From Volutella citrinella (lineage: Eukaryota > Ascomycota > Sordariomycetes > Hypocreales > Nectriaceae): 64,000 nt of DNA. The notes below the pieces were generated by a model. That model did not search any database. It saw only the letters and a program-made list of their open reading frames with translations, and had not been told where the DNA came from. Both the position numbers and the translations under genes were made by a program. The stretch lies in contig JAWZSP010000008.1 in assembly GCA_034401135.1 (NCBI GenBank), forward strand, positions 1,860,001 to 1,924,000. The letters run 5' to 3'. Shown in pieces: positions 55,623 through 64,000 of this stretch (position 1 is its first letter; each line of letters opens with the position of its first letter).

Positions 55623-57090
55623 ATGTTCAAGCGGTTTCAGCCTCTGTTAGCTTGGGGTGTATGGCTTGTTGTTTTCCTACATTTGTTGTTAGGCGTCCAA
55701 TGCAGGAAGCCTCCTTCGCCAGTGACTGACCCGTCACCTCGAGCTGCCTTAGTGGCTCTTGCACACAACCACGACCTACCGGCCATGCTCTTCACTATGC
55801 GGCAAGCAGAAGATAGCTTCAATGGTAAATATCAGTACCACTGGATTTTCTTCAGCACCCAGGAGCTCAGCGACACCTTCAAGCAGCATACATCCAACGC
55901 CACCGCCTCCACCTGCTTCTACGAAGTCATCCCCCATGAGCACTGGCAATCACCAAACCTATATGATCGGGATAGATCCACCCCGTCTCGTCGAGGGGAC
56001 TCGATGCACTGCTGGGGCTACGATTGTGAAATCTCAGGCTTTGACATCGGACAGAAGCATCGTTGGAACTCTGGCGTCTTTGCTCGGGAGCAACGGCTGC
56101 GCAACTATGAATGGTTTTGGAGGGTAGAGCCCGGAGTGAGTTTCTGTGTCCTTGTCCCACAGCGAAATGCTTGGGATTCTCCAGAGCCCCCAAGACATGA
56201 ACTGGCTAATGAAACCGATTCTGTCTTCACCATAGGCCCACTTAAGCCACAAGATTGAGTTTGATGTGTTCCGATTCATGCGAGATAACAAGATTGCCTA
56301 CGGCTTCAGTCAGAGAAAGACCGACGAACTCAAATTGGAGGCACTCTCGGCCCGAGCGCGAACATTCATAGATCAGCACATGGACCAAATCCACGAAGAA
56401 GCTGATTTGTCATGGTTTCTCAAAAGAACCGACCTCAACACTCCAGCTGGCTCGGCGGCACACCAAGGAATGCCGGCCACGGAGAAAGGCACACACGGAC
56501 TGAGGCAACCGATATCCTAGGAGGATCTTGCTGACCGTGTTCGCCAGGTTGAGGTCAGCTTGGAAGGGGAGGATGCCAGCATAGAAACATCCGAGGAGTC
56601 GCTTGCTGACGCCTTCAAATACTGGTTCGATGGCATCTGCGAGAACACCGTTGGCCAGACATCCGAGATTGGGTCGTTGGCCTTTTTCAGAAGCGCCAAG
56701 CACATCGCCTTCCTCGACCACCTGGAAAAGTCAGGCGACTTCTACTTTGGACGCGCAACAGATGTTCCGGTGCAGACCCTGAGTGCCAGCATGTTTCTGC
56801 CAAAGCAGAGCGTCTGGAACCTTGGAACAGATCCGATCCTCCACCTGTCCCGTCGTCAACAACGGCCAAGGCATGCAGCGCCCACGCCGAAGCCAAGGGC
56901 AGCATCGATGATTGCCTCGATGCCAGGGCTTCCAGCCAAAGGGAAATCGGTCAAATTTGGAGCAGGGGCATTGGTGGCGTGGCTGACAGAGCGGGATGTG
57001 ATGGCGCAGGACTTGGGCCGGCAGCAAGGCATACCGGGGCTTCTGTCGGGGAGTACGGTCATTGATGAACGGAGCTTCAGTCTCATCTGA
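55623..57090 (+). pseudogene. GT15 alpha-mannosyltransferase (KTR/MNT1 family) with an in-frame stop
   Basis: GT15 enzymes are Golgi type II membrane proteins that add alpha-1,2-mannose from GDP-mannose to N- and O-glycans. Exon 1 is 55623-56135 and exon 2 starts at 56236. The protein begins with a membrane anchor (LLAWGVWLVVFLHLLLGV). Family blocks follow: RAALVALAHNHDLPAMLFTM, EDSFNGKYQYHWIFFS, FYEVIPHEHW, HRWNSGVFAR, WFWRVEPG, then after the splice FDVFRFMRDNKIAYGFSQ. The frame then meets TAG at 56518-56520. Without any shift it continues with EDLADRVRQVE and, further on, EIGSLAFFRS, LSASMFLPKQSVWN and a normal C-terminus to 57090. ATATCCTAG looks like an acceptor, but no GT donor in the right phase was found. 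Either the gene is recently broken, reads through, or has an unusual intron. The region after the stop is well kept, so decay, if any, is recent. Confidence 0.7.
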
Positions 57091-58896
57091 GCAAGGCTTT
57101 GGCCTGCTTGCTCCAGAGCGCCATGCTGGATGCTTGGAAGAGAAGGTTGGGATAGTAGCAACATGGCTAGGCCTTGGACCCTGTAGCCTTAACTCATAGA
57201 TATCATGTGTCCTGATGATACATGCGGTTGCAGAGTCTGCCATCTTGCTAGACAAGTGGACATTAAATAGAGGGTTACCAAACGTGTGGGTTCATTCGCC
57301 GTGATAAGGCCTCCATGGGGCGAATCCCAGCCCTTCGCTCTGATCAGTGCAGCTCATGGAAAGGTCAGTTAGTCACTACTTTTTGCACATGAGCCTCACT
57401 ACAAGTATGGTGGATTGACCCGTGATTCATGGCTCTCTAGGGAAACCATTAATTTGTCAAATACGCAACCTAGCAACTCGTACCACATAGCGCAGACGGG
57501 CAAACTACTGTGCCGGAGGTGGTACTTGAAAACGGTTTGCCTGCAGTTGGGGTACCAGAAGGTTGAGATCCACCGTGTTACATATACGTCAGAAAGGATG
57601 GACCCTCGTTGCGGGTCAAAGCAATGGGCAAGGAGGATAAAGCAGGGGACCAGGGGTTGGCGAAGGGTCCATGTTACTTGGCTAAGTTTTTCGTATCGCC
57701 GCCACTATTACTGGTGACGGCGACAGCGCTGACGCCCCTCCCCCAGATACTCTGTTGATCGTTTTCTCGAGCATACCACATCCGTCCGTCATGGTACGGA
57801 GTAATTAGATGGGCGACAAACCAGGGGCTTGTGCTTCTTTCTACCCGTTCTTGGTTGGCGCCATTGACCCATGCGGCATCTCAGTCACAGGCCATTGTCT
57901 CGGCCAGGACTGGGGCGGGCGGGCACTTGGAGGAAGCGACTCTCGGTAGGTCGGCATGCCATGCCGTGCCATGCTGCAGGGCCGCATTGACTGCCAGATC
58001 AATGGCTCATGCCCTAGGTAGGGACTGACCTGGACAGGGCACGACGGCTTGGCGGCAGCGTCCGCAATTGTAGTGGCGCTCCAAAGGCCAACTAACAAAA
58101 ACCCATGCGATATTAGCACCCGACTGATGCGTTACTGTACGAGGGAGTCAGCGGAGTGGTATTGAGAGCCCACCACTCATGGACTTTTGACAGGTTTTTG
58201 TCTTTATTAATTAATTAATAAAAACTTAGAACAGCTCTAGACTCTACCTAAAAAACCAGAGCCCCCTCCCCCACCATGGTACATGGTCCATGCCCATCAT
58301 CCCTTTTTAGGTTGCCCCTGCCGGCTTGGTCTTCCAATTAGGCTCGAAGCAGCTCTTTCCCCTGGTCTGCCTCCTCCCCCGGTTTTGTCTCGCTCCCTCC
58401 CTTGACCACTTCTTCCCGTACCCTTCTCCTTACTACCTGGCCGTCCCTCTGCAGCAAAGAAGCCACCTGGAATCAACGCCACCCAGCATCGGAAGGGTTT
58501 TCCAGACCCGCGCGCTGTGCCTTTTCCACAAAGCTCGTGGCTCTCGGGCCTTGGCGCACTATCCATTGCGATCGCGGTGTGGCGCGCGCCCCGTCATCAA
58601 GCGACTGGCCGAAGCTCCGTCTTCTTTTTTTCCTATGCGACCGCCAACCCACATTTGATTGGATTCGTCGCTGGTGCTAGCTTCCGCGCGCCGCCTAGGT
58701 ACCCGTCGCGCAAAACCCACACCACCCAGGCGAACCCTTCAATCGAGCACCCAGGCTCTCGTTCGCCTTCGCCTGGTCCTCAGCCTGTTTTTCTGCTCCA
58801 TTTCTTTTCGGCCCTGAATCCTGTCCCGGCAGCGTCTCGTCCTCGGCCTGGTCTATCTAACCTCTGGGTTGGGGCGCATCTCTCATTTGCGTCGTC
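57091..58896. other. Intergenic region, promoter of the nucleotide-sugar transporter
   Basis: 1.8 kb with no supportable gene. It has a TTAATTAATTAATAA AT-tract at about 58207-58221 and a CT-rich leader of roughly 500 bp before the start at 58897. Confidence 0.4.
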
Positions 58897-60538
58897 ATGG
58901 GATCTCTTCGCCTATCTCCCTCGGCGCCCAGCGTCTTTCTGGGCCTGACCCAGAAACAATGGTCATTGACGACGGTATGGCCCATCTCTACCAGGCTGTT
59001 GCTCTCACCACGCCATCCCCTTCGTCTCGTGGGTAGATCTCGGTGCTAACCTTGTCGTCATAGTTGATGTTCCAAAATTCGGCCCTCATGCTCGTATGCT
59101 CCCCCCTCCGAACTGTCCCCTACCTCCCGCGCATCACGATAGTAACATCCGTCAATAGATCATGCATTACTCCCGAGTTATGCCGGCCACGACCGACCAT
59201 CGATATTTCACATCGACCGCTGTCTTCCTCAACGAATTCATCAAGCTCTTCGTCTCTCTGACCCTCTCCATATACGAAACCTCCCAGACTCTGGCGCCAA
59301 CTACGCCCGCCACCGTTCTTTTCCAGCAGATTTACAATTCCGTTTTCGCGGGCGATGGTTGGAAGCTTGCCCTGGTCGCTGCTTTCTACACTCTGCAGAA
59401 CATGCTACAGTACATTGCTGTTAGCAACTTGGATGCTGTCCATTTCCAAGTCCTTTACCAATTGAAAGTACGTTACGTGTACTGGGATCATGTGCCCGGG
59501 TCAACTGGCTGACCATTCCTAGATTCTCATTACTGCCATCTTCAGCGTTACCCTCCTCCGCCGACATCTTGGACCCAAGCGTTGGGCTGCTCTAGTCGTC
59601 TTGACACTGGGTGTCTCCATCGTCTCAATGCCCCAATCTGATGCGATTTCTGGCTCCTATGGGCCGTTCTTACGCGACATGACGGACCATTTCTTCCCAA
59701 GATCCCTTCATGAGCTAGGTCAAGGCGCTCCTGAACTAGTCCACGCCGTCGACCCGCCTGCCAAGCTCACCAAGCGTTCCGCGACGTATCAGGGCATTGA
59801 CCATGATGTCCCTGCGCCCGACCCGCTTATGAACTACTCTGTCGGGCTTACGGCAGTGCTGGTCGCTGCTGCCGTATCGGGATTGACGGGTGTTTACTTT
59901 GAGAAACTTCTCAAAGAGGGACCGTCACAATCGAGCGTATGGATTCGCAACCTCCAGCTCAGTTTCTACTCCCTCATCGCAGCCCTCTTTGGTGGTGTCA
60001 TCTGGCAAGATGGCCGGGGCATTCTCGAGCATGGCTTCTTCGAAGGATACAACTGGGTTGTTTGGTCCGCGGTCATCCTTCAGGCGGCTGGTGGCCTCAT
60101 CGCAAGTGTCGTCATTCGTGACACTGACAACATCGTCAAAAACTTTGCGACGAGCATCAGCATCGTCATCAGTTTCTTGATGAGTGTTTGGCTCTTTGAT
60201 TTCCAAGTCAGCGTCACAGTAGGTTTTTGATCCATCCCCTGTGAAACGATCCGACGTCAGCTAACACCCCTTTTCTTCAGTTCGTCGTGGGCACTTCTCT
60301 CGTCATTCTGTCAACATTTTTGTACAACGGCGCAGACCGCAAATTTCACCGCCCTCCGCCCATCAAAATTGCTAGCTTTGAGAAGCCGGCAGTCGTACAG
60401 GCCAACACTCCCAGACTTGCGTCCGGAAGCCGTATGGTTTTGTCTCCGTATGACTCGGTTGGGGTTACTAGCAGTAGGCCTGCCAGTCCCATGCTCCCTC
60501 GGCAGCCTAGTAGGACCAATATCAAGAGAGAGATATGA
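58897..60538 (+). CDS. Golgi nucleotide-sugar transporter (UDP-galactose/UDP-GlcNAc type, SLC35A)
   Basis: Five exons (58897-58974, 59064-59093, 59159-59467, 59523-60218, 60281-60538) give 456 aa. Exon 2 is only 30 bp (LMFQNSALML). Family members exchange UDP-sugars for UMP across the Golgi membrane. About ten hydrophobic segments are seen. Nuc_sug_transp motifs are LMFQNSALMLIMHYSR, FLNEFIKLFVSL, FYTLQNMLQYIAVSNLDAVHFQVLYQLKI, the glycine-rich GLTGVYFEKLLKEG, SVWIRNLQLS and GGLIASVVIRDTDNIVKNFATSISIVIS. The N-terminal MGSLRLSPSAPSVFLGLTQK and the Ser/Pro-rich C-terminal tail are as in other ascomycetes. The UDP-galactose versus UDP-GlcNAc specificity cannot be told. The short exon was fixed by phase and by continuity of LMFQNSALMLIMHYSR. 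Confidence 0.92.
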
Positions 60539-61197
60539 GCATTCTTGACAGCGAAATTACGCGTTGTCGCTGAATTCAGCGCATGCCCGGTACTTTGAAA
60601 TAGGGCGCCGATGATGCGTTCTCAGCTGCACTCGTTTAGCCACCTACGAAACCGAAACGACCAGACGCGCAACGATAAACGAAGCTTTCTATTCTTTTTC
60701 CATCTTCTACAATTGCACATCTACATACACACGATGCATAATACTTGGCACATACACTGGGTTGGTTTGGGTCTTTGGATTACTAGAAAAACTCTGCGTT
60801 GCGATTTCTAGGACGGCATGGTCCGCGCTGGACGCGAAACGGTGTCTACTCTGCACGAGCAGCGATCTGCTTAGAAGCTGATTTACTACAGGAACTAGAT
60901 ATTAGACTTGGGGATTTGACACGCTAGCGGAAGCGTGACTCATCACACATAGAGAAGGAAGATAGATCAGATCTCTATATCATGTTTTGATTCGCTGTCA
61001 CTTGGCCTCTCTTCTGGTTCGGAGATGGATAGCTGACTACTGCAATCCCTGTCCTCGACCTATGATCCTCCACTGAACCTTGTCCTTGCCATGCTTCCTG
61101 CCCTAATCAGATGCCCCATCCGTGTCGACACTATTAAATGCTTTTTGGTGCCTCAAGATCGCCTTGCGTCTAACCCATATACAACTAAGCCACATCC
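60539..61197. other. Intergenic region between convergent genes
   Basis: 660 bp holding the 3' ends of the transporter (+) and guanylyltransferase (-); no gene is seen. Confidence 0.4.
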
Positions 61198-62645
61198 TTA
61201 CATGATAACCTCATTGGCGACGTCCTAGCGCAAATGTCAGTGCCAATGCCTTCTTTTGCCATTGAGTGATGGGTACTTACACGCTTGAGCTCCTTGTAGG
61301 GAAGGCAGACACAGTTTTGCACACGGACCTCGTCACCCACGCCACAATCCTTGCCCAGGATAGTAATGCTCTGGACCTTGACGCCGTTCTTGATGATGCT
61401 AGTCGAGTGGCTGCCAACAGGGGTCGGTGTGCCCTCAACGCGAGCCCAAGCGCCGACCCGGCTGCCCCAGCCAATAATGGAGTAGAGCACACAGGCGTCG
61501 TGCTTGATCTCGGAATCTTCGAGAACAATGCTCTCCTTGACACGGGCACCGGCCCCGATGGTGACACGGGGTCCGATGCTGACGTTGGGGCCGATCTTGG
61601 CTGTGGGGTGGACTTCAGCGGTAGGGTGGATAAAGACCGGGGGGACGATGTTGGCACTCGGCTCGGCAAGGTCATCGCAGCCCGTCTGGGCGGCCTTTTG
61701 AAGGTAGAGGGCATTCGCAGGAACGGCGGAGCCGGCAGTCTTGATCTGGCGCCAGAAGTCCTTGGTCTCGTAGACGTAGAACTGCTTGCTGTCGGCCATG
61801 TCGCCAAGGATGTCCTGCTCGAGGCGGATAACCTCGTTCTTCTTACCCTCGTTGTCATCGTCGTCGTCGGGGAGGACGAAGCTGTTCTCGAGGTTGTCGG
61901 ATGAGGGATAGGAGACGAGTCGGGGGGGTCGGTCAATGCGACGCTTGATAGCTGAACGAATGGAGGGGAAGATGGCGTCGGTAGAGAAGAGGTAGACACC
62001 GCAGTTGATCAGGTTGCTGATGCGAGATTCGGGCTTCTCGACGTAGTGCAAAACGCGGCGGGTGTGAGCATCGGAGACAATGCAACCGAAGTTGGTGGCG
62101 GCCTCGTCACTGACGCGGGTGCCGAGAATGACGGCCTCGGCGTCCTTCTCAATGAAGAGGCGAAGCATGTCATCGAGAGGGAAGGAGCAGCAGACATCGG
62201 CGTTGAGGACGAAGAGGCGCTCGGGGCGGCCCTTGAGAATGGCGTCGCGGAAGTGGTAGAGACCGCCAGCGGTGCCCAGGGCCTCATACTCGCGGAGGTA
62301 CTTGATGGAGATGGCGGGGAACTCCTTGGCGGAGTCCTTAATGAAGTCGCGGAAGACGGACTCGTCGTAGTATCCGATGATGTACACCTCCTGGATCTGC
62401 TTGTTGGGGACCTGGGCGACGGATGATAGGCAGTGCCAGATAATGGGGTGACCAGCAACCTCGAAAAGCGGCTTGGGGACGTCGAGCGACAGAGGACGGA
62501 AGCGGGTTCCTCGCGAGGGACCGCCAACCTGGAATATGGTCAGCCATGGGACTGCAAGGGCGCAGTTGGAGGTTTATACCAGGATGACGGCCTTGGTGGC
62601 GCCCTGGTCCTTTGCGCGATGCGCCAGGGGGACTTGGAGAGACAT
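61198..62645 (-). CDS. Mannose-1-phosphate guanylyltransferase alpha-like (GMPPA type)
   Basis: Three exons (62580-62645, 61281-62528, 61198-61224) give 446 aa. GDP-mannose pyrophosphorylase makes GDP-mannose, the sugar donor for glycans. The start of the nucleotidyltransferase domain reads KAVILVGGPSRGTRFRPLSL, then VPKPLFEVAG. The GGPxxGTRFRPLS form is that of the GMPPA subunit, considered regulatory in animals, and not of the catalytic GMPPB. Other landmarks: LNADVCCSFPL, the loop GTRVSDEAATNFGCIV, VEKPESRISNLINCGVYLF, then a left-handed beta-helix of hexapeptide repeats (PTAKIGPNVSIGPRVTIGAG). The last exon is just eight codons (DVANEVIM) and restores the conserved C-terminus. The name GMPPA is by motif. 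Confidence 0.93.
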
Positions 62646-64000
62646 TGTGGTCTTGTTGATTAGGGGGAGATTGGGGATGCGAGTGGAGGGGCAGGAACAC
62701 CAGACGAGTGCCGAGTAGAGCACTGCGTATTGTCGGGTGGAATGTAGACGTGCGTGAGGAGGAGCTGCGGGTAGGCGAGCGTTGGAGAGAGAACTGGGAG
62801 CTGTGCAAAGACGGTTCCTGGTCGAAGCCCCCCGAAAAGTCGGTCTCGCGATAGCTCGTGGTGTGGGCGACTCTGGCGGTTTAGTTGGCCTGTTCTATGC
62901 GCGTGGCGGGGAAGTTCGGTGAGCTGCCAGGGCGGCCACTCTGGGGGGGGGGGGGTGATCTGGGCCGCAAGAGCAGCGGTAGCTCTGGCCAGAATGGAGC
63001 AGCAGACAGGGGACGTGGCAGAAAAAAACGTGCTAAGACGGACTTGGGTAGCCTATGAAGGTACCTAAGCTCAGACAGTCAGTCCCTTCTCACTGGGTGC
63101 CTCTTTCCAGATCGACGATATGCGATTAAGCGGACCTCCAGCCGTCACACATTACCCTAGCGAGCTCAGCTGTCGCCAGCAGCATTTCAGCGAGCGCACA
63201 GGGCGCGGGAGCCCATGAGGCGTCTCTCTTTGCCAAAACTTCACGTAGAGATAGATCACCGCGTACTCTCGCCCCGCCAAAATGAGGGGTTGGCCTTTTT
63301 CTGTCCTTTGTGCATTGATCAAGCAGTGTTCAGAAGGTGCCTCCTCCAAGGCGGCGAGCGGGATCCACCTCAATTGGGCACTGAAGACCAATCACTTTAC
63401 ACGCCCGCCCTTGCAACGGCAGGAGCCCGTGGCTGGAGGTGGTGTGTGTGGTTGCCAACGACAGCTGTGGTCAGGGCGCCTCCACTACGACAGCTGCCCC
63501 TTTGCTGCCTGCACGCATCCCCAGCCACTCCATTTTCCAGCAGCGGTGGCACTGACCCAACTCCAAGGGCCATTAAATTCTGTTAGCAGCTGATGAAATA
63601 ACATGAGCGCTTAGCAAGCATCTAATGTCAACTATTTCGCAGCTATAACCCATTAAAATCCCCCATATCCAGAGTGCTCGCCTAGATTTTCTGTAATTTT
63701 TCTGAGCGGCGGTGGTGCGGGGGTTGTCGGCTGCGACTCTGGTTTATTATCGGCAGTTAACGACGTGCCGTGTTGCTTCCGAGCCAGACGGCCGCTCCAG
63801 TGCTACCTGAACACCTCAGCTCTGCCCACCTGCTTCAGCCTTGTTGATCCATCTCACTGCATCGCATCGCATCGCATCCTTTCGCTTGGAAGGACAAGCT
63901 TCCGCGCTGAGCTCTGATTCACCTTACCTTACATTTCCTTCCCCTTTCATTTCATCTAGACTCCTGTCTAGGTCTCCTCATTTGTCTGTTCTTTCCTTTC
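62646..64000. promoter_or_regulatory. Divergent promoter region at the right edge
   Basis: The left part is the promoter and leader of the guanylyltransferase, including an 11-G run near 62944-62954. The last 150 bp (about 63850-64000) become CT-rich with a CATCG-type repeat (GCATCGCATCGCATCGCATCC at 63860-63880), which looks like the leader of a plus-strand gene starting beyond the window (inference). No ORF is supported. Confidence 0.4.

Noticed and set aside
56406..56520. An intron removing the GT15 stop codon
   Set aside because: The acceptor ATATCCTAG is plausible, but the available GT donors (near 56408 and 56415) leave the wrong phase.

Overview
The window looks like nuclear DNA of a filamentous ascomycete (Pezizomycotina, probably Sordariomycetes and perhaps Hypocreales; the class is inferred from gene content and style, not measured). 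Genes are split by short spliceosomal introns of about 46-88 bp with GT(RNGT) donors, CTAAC-like branch points and YAG acceptors. Intergenic regions and 5' leaders are CT-rich, and the families are typically fungal: Zn2Cys6 regulators, an RTA1-like membrane protein, GT15 mannosyltransferase, GH11 xylanase, an Ecp2/Hce2-like secreted protein and a fungal NLR N-terminal domain. I assembled 21 protein-coding loci. Exon joins were checked for phase on paper, except the partial gene at the left edge, whose joins do not resolve.

Layout. 0-8.2 kb: 3' part of a fungal transcription factor, a secreted protein-arginine deiminase (+), then a TauD-type dioxygenase and a SulP sulfate permease in tandem (-), with a perfect match to the CYS3 sulfur-regulator site between them. 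8.2-14.3 kb: about 6 kb with no supportable gene. 14.3-17.4 kb: a GNAT acyltransferase and a GH11 xylanase with a long Pro/Ala/Thr tail. 17.5-21.3 kb: an Artemis/SNM1-type nuclease gene bracketed by two copies, in opposite orientation, of a short terminal-inverted-repeat element, followed by a 27-bp minisatellite and a tRNA-like relic. 21.5-25 kb: a Zn2Cys6 regulator divergent from an RTA1-like gene. 25.7-34.8 kb: the housekeeping pair MAK5 (ribosome biogenesis helicase) and MLP1/TPR (nuclear basket). 35.6-44.2 kb: a cysteine-repeat single-pass membrane protein, an unrecognised gene, a repeat-bearing membrane protein and a small secreted Hce2-like protein. 46.8-49.7 kb: an NLR N-terminal-domain-only gene convergent with an amidoligase-family gene. 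50.9-54.1 kb: HIR1 histone chaperone. 55.6-62.6 kb: three glycosylation genes (GT15 mannosyltransferase with an in-frame stop, nucleotide-sugar transporter, GMPPA-like guanylyltransferase).

How the parts may work together. Three groupings are suggestive: sulfur acquisition (dioxygenase plus sulfate permease), Golgi glycosylation (sugar-nucleotide supply, import and mannosyl transfer), and a surface/secreted/immune-like stretch (35-50 kb). The least described objects are the triplicated cysteine-module membrane protein, the KPDHAAYV-repeat membrane protein, and the paired elements around the Artemis gene.
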